Source: Betaproteobacteria bacterium (GTDB taxonomy: Bacteria; Pseudomonadota; Gammaproteobacteria; Burkholderiales; Burkholderiaceae_C). Taken from it: a stretch of DNA of 9,462 bases. The notes below the pieces were generated by a model, which saw only the letters and a list, made by a program, of their open reading frames with translations, did no database searches and was not told where the DNA came from. A program made the position numbers and the translations under genes. Below, piece by piece: positions 1-6,658 of the stretch. Where the stretch lies: the NCBI GenBank assembly GCA_005882155.1, contig VBCQ01000195.1, positions 1-9,462 of the forward strand, read 5' to 3'. How positions within the stretch are numbered: the first letter of the stretch is position 1; every line of letters starts with the position of its first letter.

Positions 1-1038
1 GACCTGATCGAGCGCACCGTCGCACCGTGCCGCACCGCGATCAAGGACGCCGGCGTCAGCGTCAGCCAGATCGATGACGTGATCCTCGTCGGCGGCATGA
101 CGCGCATGCCCAAGGTGCAAGACACGGTCAAGGAATTCTTCGGTCGCGAGCCGCGCAAAGACGTGAACCCCGACGAAGCGGTCGCCGTCGGCGCCGCGAT
201 CCAGGGCCAGGTGCTCGGTGGCGAGCGCAAGGACGTGCTGCTGCTCGACGTGACGCCGCTGTCGCTGGGCATCGAGACGCTGGGCGGCGTGATGACCAAG
301 ATGATCAAGAAGAACACCACCATCCCGACCAAGTTCAGTCAGGTGTTCTCGACTGCCGACGACAACCAGCCGGCAGTGACGATCAAGGTCTACCAGGGCG
401 AGCGCGAGATGGCCTCGGGCAACAAGAGCTTGGGCGAATTCAACCTCGAAGGCATCCCGCCGGCGCCGCGCGGCACGCCGCAGATCGAGGTCACGTTCGA
501 CATCGACGCCAACGGCATCCTGCACGTCAACGCCAAGGACAAGGGCACCGGCAAGGAAAACAAAATCACGATCAAGGCCAACTCGGGCTTAAGCGAAGCC
601 GAGATCCAGCAGATGGTGAAGGACGCCGAGCTCAACGCCGCCGAGGACAAGAAGAAGCTCGAGCTGATCCAAGCACGCAATTCGGCTGACGCGATGGTCC
701 ACAGCGTGAAAAAGAGCCTTGCCGAGCACGGCGACAAGCTCGATGCTGCCGACAAGGAAAAGATCGAGGCGGCGCTGAAAGAGTCCGAAGAGTCGCTGAA
801 GAGCGAGGACAAGGCCGTGATCGAAGCCAAGACCGAGGCGCTGATGACCGCAAGCCAGAAGCTCGGCGAGAAGGTGTACGCCGAGACGCAGGCCGCACAT
901 GCGGCGGCCGGATCGGCGGGCGCCGAGGCCGAGGCGGGCGAAGCGTCGCACGCGGGGTCCAGCGCAGCCGGGGCTGGCAAGCCGACCGACGACAATGTCG
1001 TCGACGCCGAGTTCAAGGAAGTCAAGGACCGGAAGTGA
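1..1038 (+). CDS. dnaK: Molecular chaperone DnaK (Hsp70), 3' part; 5' end outside the window
   Basis: ATP-dependent cytosolic chaperone that binds exposed hydrophobic peptides and works with DnaJ and GrpE. The frame is open from base 1, giving the last 345 residues, a little over half of a usual ~640-residue DnaK. Residues 26-34 are the end of the nucleotide-binding domain (DDVILVGGMTRMP). The interdomain linker VLLLDVTPLSLGIE starts near residue 79. The beta-sandwich peptide-binding domain follows (NTTIPTK, APRGTPQIEVTFDIDANG), then the charged helical lid from about residue 200. The tail is Ala/Gly-rich and ends in VVDAEFKEVKDRK, the expected EEVKD-like terminus, so the 3' end is intact. 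dnaJ follows after 132 bp in the same direction, the usual bacterial arrangement. The Ala/Gly/Glu linker before the terminus is somewhat longer than in E. coli, a normal variable region. The promoter and start are not in view, so regulation cannot be judged. Confidence 0.98.
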   Translation, partial: DLIERTVAPCRTAIKDAGVSVSQIDDVILVGGMTRMPKVQDTVKEFFGREPRKDVNPDEAVAVGAAIQGQVLGGERKDVLLLDVTPLSLGIETLGGVMTKMIKKNTTIPTKFSQVFSTADDNQPAVTIKVYQGEREMASGNKSLGEFNLEGIPPAPRGTPQIEVTFDIDANGILHVNAKDKGTGKENKITIKANSGLSEAEIQQMVKDAELNAAEDKKKLELIQARNSADAMVHSVKKSLAEHGDKLDAADKEKIEAALKESEESLKSEDKAVIEAKTEALMTASQKLGEKVYAETQAAHAAAGSAGAEAEAGEASHAGSSAAGAGKPTDDNVVDAEFKEVKDRK

Positions 1039-1044
1039 GGTTTC

Positions 1045-1071
1045 GCCGGGTCGGCCTCGAGCCGACCCGGC
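1045..1071 (+). other. Strong stem-loop between dnaK and dnaJ
   Basis: Perfect 11-bp inverted repeat: arms 1045-1055 (GCCGGGTCGGC) and 1061-1071 (GCCGACCCGGC) around the 5-nt loop CTCGA, starting 6 bp after the dnaK stop. No T-run follows (CGTCTTCGCC), so it is not a classical intrinsic terminator. It could be a partial terminator or attenuator, or a 3'-end stabiliser that sets the DnaK:DnaJ ratio. The rest of the gap up to the dnaJ start shows no convincing promoter. Confidence 0.7.
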
Positions 1072-1170
1072 CGTCTTCGCCGCGTTCGAGTGCGCCAGAC
1101 CCGTCTGCGCCTCAGCGCGGCGTGTTCGTTTTGAGCGTGGCGGGTGCGGAGGCGATGAGCAGGGTGAGCG

Positions 1171-2325
1171 ATGGCAAAGCGTGACTACTACGAGATCCTC
1201 GGCGTGGCGAAGAACGCCCCGGAGGACGACATCAAGAAGGCTTATCGCAAGCTCGCGATGAAGCACCACCCCGACCGCAACCAGGGTGACGGCGCGAAGA
1301 AATCGGAAGAGAGATTCAAGGAGGCGAAGGAAGCCTACGAGATGCTTTCCGACCCGCAAAAGCGCGCTGCCTATGATCAATACGGCCACGCCGGCGTCGA
1401 CCCGAACATGGGCGGCGCGGGCTTCCGCGGCGGGCCCGGCGCAGAGGGCTTCGGCGGCTTTGCCGAGGCCTTCGGCGACATCTTCGGCGACATCTTCGGC
1501 GGCGGTGGCGGCGGCCAGCGCCGCGCCGGTGGCCAGCAGGTCTACCGCGGCAGCGACTTGAGCTACGCGATGGAGATCACGCTTGAAGAGGCGGCGAACG
1601 GCAAGGAAACGCAGATCCGCATCCCGAGCTGGGAGACATGCGAGGCTTGCCACGGCAGCGGCGCCAAGCCCGGCACCAGCCCCAAGGTGTGCTCGACCTG
1701 CAGCGGCTCGGGCACGGTGCACCTGCGTCAAGGGTTCTTCAGCATCCAGCAGACCTGCCCGCACTGCCACGGCACCGGCAAGGTAATCCCCGAGCCGTGC
1801 ATGAGCTGCCACGGCCAGGGCAAGATCAAGAAGAACAAGACGCTCGAAGTAAAAATCCCCCCCGGCATCAACGAGGGCGTGCGAATCCGCTCGGCCGGCA
1901 ACGGCGAGCCGGGGACGAACGGCGGGCCCGCGGGCGACCTGTACATCGAGATCCGCATGAAGCAGCACGAGATCTTCGAGCGCGACGGCGACGATCTGCA
2001 CTGCACGGTGCCGGTGGGCCTGACGGCGGCCGCGCTGGGCGGCAACATCCAGGTGCCTACGCTCGGCGGCACGGCCGAGATCGAGCTGCCCGAAGGCACC
2101 CAGCACGGCAAGACTTTCCGCTTGCGCGGCAAGGGCATCAAGGGCGTGCGCTCGAGTTATCCCGGCGACCTGTACTGCCACATCAGCGTCGAGACGCCGG
2201 TGAAGCTCACCGAGCACCAGCGCAAGCTGTTGAAGGAGCTCGACGAGTCGATCCGCAAGAGCGGCGATCGACATTCGCCGAACTCGAAGTCCTGGTCGGA
2301 TCGCATGAAGGATCTGTTCAAGTAG
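1171..2325 (+). CDS. dnaJ: Chaperone protein DnaJ (Hsp40)
   Basis: J-domain co-chaperone that delivers clients to DnaK and stimulates its ATPase. Length is 384 residues, close to the 376 of E. coli. The J domain occupies about residues 4-70 with the essential HPD at 33-35. A Gly/Phe-rich region (about 77-130) contains a duplicated FGDI. Four CxxCxGxG zinc motifs follow: C157/C160, C174/C177, C196/C199 and C210/C213. The C-terminal peptide-binding domains fill the rest. This is therefore a class A DnaJ with both zinc centres intact. The start is fixed: the codon two upstream of the ATG is an in-frame TGA (1165-1167), and AGGG at 1161-1164 lies 6 nt upstream as ribosome-binding site. It lies 132 bp after dnaK with a hairpin between. 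Co-transcription with partial readthrough is likely, although an own promoter cannot be excluded. Confidence 0.98.
   Translation: MAKRDYYEILGVAKNAPEDDIKKAYRKLAMKHHPDRNQGDGAKKSEERFKEAKEAYEMLSDPQKRAAYDQYGHAGVDPNMGGAGFRGGPGAEGFGGFAEAFGDIFGDIFGGGGGGQRRAGGQQVYRGSDLSYAMEITLEEAANGKETQIRIPSWETCEACHGSGAKPGTSPKVCSTCSGSGTVHLRQGFFSIQQTCPHCHGTGKVIPEPCMSCHGQGKIKKNKTLEVKIPPGINEGVRIRSAGNGEPGTNGGPAGDLYIEIRMKQHEIFERDGDDLHCTVPVGLTAAALGGNIQVPTLGGTAEIELPEGTQHGKTFRLRGKGIKGVRSSYPGDLYCHISVETPVKLTEHQRKLLKELDESIRKSGDRHSPNSKSWSDRMKDLFK
1471..1500 (+). repeat. 12-bp direct tandem repeat inside the dnaJ Gly/Phe region
   Basis: The unit TTCGGCGACATC occurs twice in tandem (1471-1482 and 1483-1494), followed by a half unit TTCGGC. 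It encodes FGDI-FGDI-FG, part of the flexible Gly/Phe linker. E. coli DnaJ has a similar doubled motif (FGDVFGDIFGG), so this is a conserved protein feature rather than a mobile or unstable repeat. Confidence 0.9.
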
Positions 2326-2365
2326 TCCGGTCGATTCAAGCCTGATACGGCATCTGCCGATATCG

Positions 2366-2388
2366 ATGGGGCCGCTAAGGCGCCCCAT
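2366..2388 (+). promoter_or_regulatory. Inverted repeat overlapping the start codon of the response regulator
   Basis: ATGGGGC (2366-2372) is exactly complementary to GCCCCAT (2382-2388) with a 9-nt centre. In RNA the right arm would include the first two bases of the chosen ATG at 2387 and leave the weak AAGG ribosome-binding site (2377-2380) in the loop. It lies 40 bp after the dnaJ stop and lacks a T-run, so a translational control role or chance is more likely than termination. The rest of the 61-bp gap after dnaJ shows nothing clear. Confidence 0.45.
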
Positions 2389-4018
2389 GAAGCAGCTCCT
2401 CGACAAAGACATCCTCAACTGCCGCGCCCTCGTGATCGACGGCAACCCGACCTCGCGCAGCGTGCTGACGGCGCAGCTTCGCGACTTCGGCGTCGGCACC
2501 GTCGTGCAGACCGGCCGCGTGAAGGACGCGCGCAACATCCTCGAGCATCGGCAGTTCGACGTCGTGCTGTGCGACTACCACTTCGACGGCAGCGAGATGT
2601 CGGGGCAGGACCTTCTCGACGAGCTGCGCCGCGAGCAACTGCTGCGGTTCTCGACCGTGTTCGTGATGGTGACCGGCGAAGCCTCGTACGCGAAGGTCAC
2701 CGAGGCCGCCGAATCAGCGCTCGACGGCTACCTGCTGAAGCCGCATAACGCGGCCAGCCTCGGCGAGCGGCTGCGCGAAGCGCGCCAGCGCAAGCGCGTG
2801 CTGCGGCATGTCTTCGAGCGCATCGAAGCGAGCGACTTCGCTGCCGCCGCGGCCTTGTGCCAGCATCGATTCGAGAAGAAAGCCTTGTACTGGCTCTACG
2901 CCGCGCGCATCGGCGCAGAGCTGTACCTGCGGCTGGACAAGCATGCCGAAGCACAGGTGCTGTACGCCGCAGTCGTCGAGGCGCGTGCCTTGCCGTGGGC
3001 CAAGCTCGGCATCGCGCGCGCCCAGCTGGCGGCCGGCCAGGTCGCCCCGGCGCGTCGAACCCTCGACGCATTGGTCGGAGAAATGCCGCAGCATGCCGAC
3101 TCGTACGACGTGCTCGGCCGCGTGCTGGTCGAGCAAGGCGAGATGCAGGCCGCCTTCGAGGTCTACCAGAAGGCAGCCGAACTGACGCCGGGCAGCGTGA
3201 CGCGCCTGCTGCATGCCGGCACGCTCGCGTTCTATGCCGGCCAGACGCAGGAGGCGATCACTGCACTCGAGCGCGCCTGCGTCGTCGGCATCAGCTCCAA
3301 GATGTTCGACGACCATGCACTGGTGCTGCTCGCGCTGCTGCAGTTCGACGCGCGCGACGGCAAGGGGCTGCAGCGCACCCACGATCATTTGTCGCGCCGC
3401 AGCGAGCGCGCCAAGGACGCGGTGCGGATTCAGCGCTTCGACGCAGCCATCTGCGCTTTGCGCTGCATGCTCGACAAGAAGGTCGCCGATGCGATGCGCA
3501 TCGTGCGCGAACTGACCGAAGAGGTCGAAGGCGACACGATGGACATGGAGGCCGCATGCAACGTTGTCGCGCTGTGGGCGCGCCTGAACTCGCAGGAGAT
3601 TCAGCTCGACGAGATGCCATCGCAGGTCGCACGCGTCGCGCAGCGATTCTGCGTCTCGCGCGCGTCGACCGAGATGCTCGTCGCCGCGGCCCAAGGGACC
3701 GAACCTTCAGCGACGATCATTCGCGAGGCTCATACGAGTATTTCGGCGATCGCCGAGAAGGCGATGGGACGCGCGGTCAGCGGCGCGCCGGCAGAGGCGG
3801 TGCAGATGCTGCTCGACGAAGGCGCCGGCACCCGCAATGCGAAGCTGATCGAGCTTGCCGGTTTGGTCGCGCAGCGCCATCAGGAAAAGATCGACGACGT
3901 CGAATCGTTGACCGCGGCCGCCAGAGAGCTGATGCAGCGCTACTGCAGCAAGGGCGCGCAATTGATGGGCGCGCGATCCGGCGGGCGTGCAGCGGGCGGA
4001 ATGCGGTTGCGCGCCTAA
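2387..4018 (+). CDS. Orphan response regulator: CheY-like receiver fused to TPR-type region
   Basis: Predicted cytosolic signalling protein of 543 residues. The N-terminal receiver domain (about 12-135) keeps the key residues: D18 of the acidic pocket (LVIDGNP, the second acid replaced by Gly), phosphoacceptor D63 (VVLCDYHFDG), T96 (VMVTGE) and K118 (YLLKPHN). The rest is alpha-helical and Ala-rich, with TPR-like units from about residue 238 (DSYDVLGRVLVEQGEMQAAF, then LLHAGTLAFYAGQTQEAI). No DNA-binding, GGDEF, EAL or kinase domain is visible, so output is probably through protein-protein contacts. I chose ATG 2387, with AAGG 6 nt upstream, over ATG 2366, which has no ribosome-binding site and would add seven residues (MGPLRRP) outside the domain. 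No histidine kinase lies nearby, so the partner is unknown. Similar receiver-TPR proteins are known in proteobacteria, generally without a firm function. Confidence 0.88.
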   Translation: MKQLLDKDILNCRALVIDGNPTSRSVLTAQLRDFGVGTVVQTGRVKDARNILEHRQFDVVLCDYHFDGSEMSGQDLLDELRREQLLRFSTVFVMVTGEASYAKVTEAAESALDGYLLKPHNAASLGERLREARQRKRVLRHVFERIEASDFAAAAALCQHRFEKKALYWLYAARIGAELYLRLDKHAEAQVLYAAVVEARALPWAKLGIARAQLAAGQVAPARRTLDALVGEMPQHADSYDVLGRVLVEQGEMQAAFEVYQKAAELTPGSVTRLLHAGTLAFYAGQTQEAITALERACVVGISSKMFDDHALVLLALLQFDARDGKGLQRTHDHLSRRSERAKDAVRIQRFDAAICALRCMLDKKVADAMRIVRELTEEVEGDTMDMEAACNVVALWARLNSQEIQLDEMPSQVARVAQRFCVSRASTEMLVAAAQGTEPSATIIREAHTSISAIAEKAMGRAVSGAPAEAVQMLLDEGAGTRNAKLIELAGLVAQRHQEKIDDVESLTAAARELMQRYCSKGAQLMGARSGGRAAGGMRLRA

Positions 4019-4037
4019 GAAGCTTCAGACCCGAGGC

Positions 4038-4060
4038 GTGCTGCGAGCAGCACCGACAAT
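4038..4060 (+). promoter_or_regulatory. Dyad and -10-like hexamer upstream of eptA
   Basis: A perfect dyad, GTGCTGC-GA-GCAGCAC (4038-4053), lies in the 48-bp gap after the response regulator stop. GACAAT (4055-4060) follows at once and ends 6 nt before the eptA ATG, a spacing that would fit a leaderless transcript. I see no matching -35 at 16-18 bp and no PmrA-type repeat (CTTAA). The dyad may instead act as a hairpin at the end of the upstream mRNA. Supported only by sequence shape. Confidence 0.35.
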
Positions 4061-4066
4061 AGCGGC

Positions 4067-5629
4067 ATGTCTCTCATGTCATCGCGCGCGCCGAGTGCGA
4101 ATCCGCGAAGCTGGAACCCGTTGACGCTGGCACTGCTCGCCGCGCTGTGGATCGCTGCGTTCGCCAACTGGCCGCTGTGGCGCGCAATGTCGGCGCTGCC
4201 CGAGATGGCATCGGCGCGCGGCGCCGTCTTCATCGTCGCGTTCGGCGCGATCGTCGCGGCGCTGACGCTGGCCAGCATCGCGCTCCTCGCGTGGCGCTGG
4301 ACGATCAAGCCGGTACTCGCGTTCTTTCTTCTCGCCGCGGCGATCGGCGCGCACTTCATGGGCAGCTACGGTGTCGTCATCGATCCGACGATGATGGTCA
4401 ATGTGCTGCAGACCGATCTGCGCGAGGCACGCGACCTGCTGAACCTGCGGCTGCTGGCGAGCCTGCTGCTGCTGGCCGGCCTGCCGCTGTGGTGGCTGTG
4501 GCGCGCGGACGTGACCCGCTTGGGCTTAGCGCGGCAGGCGATCCGCAATCTGTTGGCGCTTGTCATCGCAGTGGTCTTGATGGCGGCGCTGGCGGTCGCG
4601 CTGTTTGCCGATTTGTCAGCGACGATGCGCAACCACAGATCGCTGCGCTACATGATCAATCCGCTGACCTCGTTCTTCTCGCTCGGCGTCGTCGTCAGCG
4701 CAGCCCGCGCCCAACCCGAAGGCCCATTGCTGCCGGTCGGGCTGGACGCGAAGCCGCTGCCGCGCGCGGCGGGAACGAAGCCGCCGCTGCTGATGCTCGT
4801 GATCGGCGAGACCGCGCGCGCCGATCATTTCTCTCTCAACGGTTACGACCGGCCGACCAACGCAGAGCTGGCCCAACGCGGCGTGCTGAGCTTTCGCAAC
4901 GTCACCTCATGCGGCACCAACACCGCGACGTCGTTGCCGTGCATGTTCTCGCACCTGGGTCGACAGGTATTCGACGCCCGTGCGCAGCAGCGCGAAAACC
5001 TGCTCGACGTGCTGCAGCACGCCGGCCTCGCGGTGCTCTGGCTCGACAACCAAGCCGGCTGCAAGGGCGTCTGCGACCGCGTGCCGCATGCTCTCGCGAG
5101 CGACTCGGCAGCGGTCGGCGATGGTTTGCCCGATGCGTTGTGCGCTGACGGCGAGTGCCTCGACGAAGTCTTGCTGCGCGGACTCGATGCGCGGCTCGCC
5201 GCGTTGCCGGCGCAGCGTCGCGCGCAAGGCGTCGTGTTGGTGCTGCACCAGATGGGCAGCCACGGGCCGGCCTACTTCAAGCGCTCCCCCGAGAGCCGCA
5301 AGCCATTCAAGCCGGAGTGCGTCACCAACGTCCTGCAGCAATGCGAGCGCGACGCGCTGGTCAATGCCTACGACAACTCGATCGCCTACACCGACCACGT
5401 GCTGGCACTCGGCATCGACTGGCTCACCGCACAAACGCAGCACTACAACCCCGCCCTCCTCTACGTGTCGGACCACGGCGAGTCACTCGGCGAGAACAAC
5501 CTTTTCCTCCACGGCCTGCCGTACGCGATGGCACCGCGCGAGCAAATCCATGTGCCGATGGTTCTGTGGATGGCGCCGCAGACCGCGACGGTCCGGGGCT
5601 TCAATGCGGCGTGCTTGCGCGAGCATTGA
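4067..5629 (+). CDS. eptA: Lipid A phosphoethanolamine transferase (EptA family), 3' frameshift
   Basis: Inner-membrane enzyme that moves phosphoethanolamine from phosphatidylethanolamine to lipid A, lowering surface charge and polymyxin binding. Hydrophobic segments in residues ~18-185 fit the family's five membrane helices; the periplasmic sulfatase-fold domain begins near 240. Catalytic residues are complete: E248 (IGETARADH), nucleophile T286 (SCGTNTATSLPC), H399 (MGSHGP), D469/H470 (VSDHGES) and H482 (FLHGLPYA). Cysteine pairs C282/C292, C332/C336 and C418/C426 match the spacings of the known EptA disulfides; C359/C364 is an extra pair. The frame stops after CLREH (520 residues), but the conserved EptA ending continues at 5623-5730 in the -1 frame; joined, the protein would be 554 residues, close to E. 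coli EptA (547). Either one base was lost, or there is a sequencing error or a real truncation. No clear ribosome-binding site precedes ATG 4067. Colistin resistance cannot be inferred. Confidence 0.9.
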   Translation: MSLMSSRAPSANPRSWNPLTLALLAALWIAAFANWPLWRAMSALPEMASARGAVFIVAFGAIVAALTLASIALLAWRWTIKPVLAFFLLAAAIGAHFMGSYGVVIDPTMMVNVLQTDLREARDLLNLRLLASLLLLAGLPLWWLWRADVTRLGLARQAIRNLLALVIAVVLMAALAVALFADLSATMRNHRSLRYMINPLTSFFSLGVVVSAARAQPEGPLLPVGLDAKPLPRAAGTKPPLLMLVIGETARADHFSLNGYDRPTNAELAQRGVLSFRNVTSCGTNTATSLPCMFSHLGRQVFDARAQQRENLLDVLQHAGLAVLWLDNQAGCKGVCDRVPHALASDSAAVGDGLPDALCADGECLDEVLLRGLDARLAALPAQRRAQGVVLVLHQMGSHGPAYFKRSPESRKPFKPECVTNVLQQCERDALVNAYDNSIAYTDHVLALGIDWLTAQTQHYNPALLYVSDHGESLGENNLFLHGLPYAMAPREQIHVPMVLWMAPQTATVRGFNAACLREH

Positions 5630-5730
5630 GCCACGACAACCTCTTCCACACCGTGCTCGGCTTGGCAGGTGTCGCCGCCGGCGAATACCAATCGGCGCTG
5701 GACGCGCTGGCACACTGCGCGCACCGCTGA
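5623..5730 (+). pseudogene. eptA: Displaced C-terminal tail of EptA in the -1 frame
   Basis: Reading from 5623 gives 35 residues beginning ALSHDNLFHTVLGLAGV and ending AHCAHR, then TGA. This matches the C-terminal end of EptA proteins (E. coli: SQDNLFSTLLGLTGV ... TCRR). It overlaps the end of the main frame, whose stop is at 5627-5629. One extra base near 5623 would give CLRE-ALSHDNLF and a continuous gene. It has no start codon or ribosome-binding site of its own, so it is not a separate gene. No standard slippery heptamer is visible at the junction. Confidence 0.85.
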
Positions 5731-5745
5731 TCGTCGAAGCTATTC

Positions 5746-6654
5746 ATGTCTGCAGAAGCCGACTCGCTCAAATCCATCTTCTTCGCGCTCGGCGCGAACC
5801 TTGCGATCGCGATCGCGAAGACTGCCGGGGCGCTGTTCACCGGCTCGTCGGCAATGCTCGCCGAGGCGATTCACTCGTACGCCGATTGCGGCAATCAGGC
5901 CTTGTTGATCTGGGGCTTGAAAGAAGCCAAGCGCGCGCCGACCGCGGACCACCCGCTCGGCTACGGCCGCGCGATCTACTTCTGGAGCTTCATCGTCGCG
6001 CTGATGCTGTTCAGCATGGGCGGGCTGTTCTCGATTTACGAAGGCGTGCACCGGCTGCACGACATCGAGCCGGTGAAGTACGCCTGGGTCGCGGTGGCCA
6101 TCCTCGCCTTCGGCGTCGCAGCCGAAGGCGTGTCGCTGTGGGGCTGCCTGCGCGAGATCGACAAGGACCGCGGGTCACGAAGCTTGTGGCAATGGTTTCG
6201 CGATTCGCGCCAGAGCGAATTGCTGGTCGTGCTCGGCGAAGACCTCGCGGCGCTCGGTGGCCTGGCGCTCGCGCTCGTTTTCATCGCGCTCGCGATGATC
6301 ACCGGCAACCCGATGTGGGACGCCGTCGGCTCGATCGCCATCGGCATGCTGCTCATCGTCGTTGCGCTGCTGGTCGGTGTCGAGATCAAGGCGCTGCTGG
6401 TCGGGCAGAGCGCCGAGCCGCAGGTGCTCGCTGCGATGCGCGCCCATTTGCAGTCGCACCCGGATGTCGCCCAGCTGTACAACCTGCTGACGCAGCAGCT
6501 CGGCGGCGAGATCATGGTCGCGGTGAAGGCGCGCATCAGCGCGCAACCGTCGGACGTGGCGCTCATCGAAACGATCAATCGCGTCGAGAAAAACTTGCGC
6601 GAAGCGTTTCCGCAAGTGCGCTGGATCTTCTTCGAGCCCGACCTCAGGGATTGA
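5746..6654 (+). CDS. Cation diffusion facilitator, ZnT9 (SLC30A9)-like branch
   Basis: Predicted inner-membrane divalent cation exporter, probably Zn2+ driven by H+ antiport, of 302 residues. Six hydrophobic segments fit the CDF fold (starting near residues 10, 33, 84, 115, 160 and 192). A short cytosolic C-terminal domain of about 90 residues follows. TM2 carries the metal-site pattern AEAIHSYADCGNQ (H43, D47). TM5 has E165-D166 (LGEDLAALGG) instead of the usual HxxxD. That ED motif, the TM2 sequence and TGNPMWDAVGS match, from memory, the clade containing human ZnT9 (AEAIHSLSD, LLEDTAAVLG, TGNPLYDSLGS). The start at ATG 5746 has a weak GAAG 6 nt upstream. It begins 15 bp after the displaced eptA tail and is probably co-transcribed with eptA. 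Metal specificity is inferred; Mn or Co cannot be ruled out. Confidence 0.9.
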   Translation: MSAEADSLKSIFFALGANLAIAIAKTAGALFTGSSAMLAEAIHSYADCGNQALLIWGLKEAKRAPTADHPLGYGRAIYFWSFIVALMLFSMGGLFSIYEGVHRLHDIEPVKYAWVAVAILAFGVAAEGVSLWGCLREIDKDRGSRSLWQWFRDSRQSELLVVLGEDLAALGGLALALVFIALAMITGNPMWDAVGSIAIGMLLIVVALLVGVEIKALLVGQSAEPQVLAAMRAHLQSHPDVAQLYNLLTQQLGGEIMVAVKARISAQPSDVALIETINRVEKNLREAFPQVRWIFFEPDLRD

Positions 6655-6658
6655 GGTC
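6640..6658. other. Inverted repeat spanning two convergent stop codons
   Basis: GACCTCA (6640-6646) and TGAGGTC (6652-6658) form a perfect 7-bp stem with a 5-nt loop. The right arm contains the plus-strand stop TGA (6652-6654) of the transporter and two bases of the minus-strand radical SAM stop (6659-6657). With only 2 bp between the genes, this may be the only boundary element available. No T-run follows on either strand, so intrinsic termination is unproven. Confidence 0.5.

Noticed and set aside
1039..1170. Heat-shock (sigma32) promoter in front of dnaJ
   Set aside because: I looked for CTTGAAA and CCCCAT-like boxes at suitable spacing and found none. Heat-shock control, if present, probably lies upstream of dnaK, outside the window.
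1154..1183. Nine-codon ORF (ATG 1154 to TGA 1183) overlapping the dnaJ start, with GGAGG just before it
   Set aside because: GGAGG ends 1 nt before the ATG, too close to act for it, and the ORF has no distinctive content. Probably chance, though a coupling role cannot be excluded.
2366..2386. Upstream ATG start for the response regulator
   Set aside because: No ribosome-binding site precedes it, and the extra residues MGPLRRP lie outside the receiver domain.
589..2538. A 649-codon open frame on the minus strand opposite dnaK and dnaJ
   Set aside because: It is antisense to two unmistakable conserved genes, has Ala/Arg/Leu/Val-rich low-complexity composition and no recognisable domain. Long antisense open frames are expected in GC-rich DNA.
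5600..5630. Programmed -1 ribosomal frameshifting at the eptA end
   Set aside because: No X-XXY-YYZ slippery heptamer or A/T-rich slip run is visible near the junction, so a lost base or sequence error is the simpler explanation.
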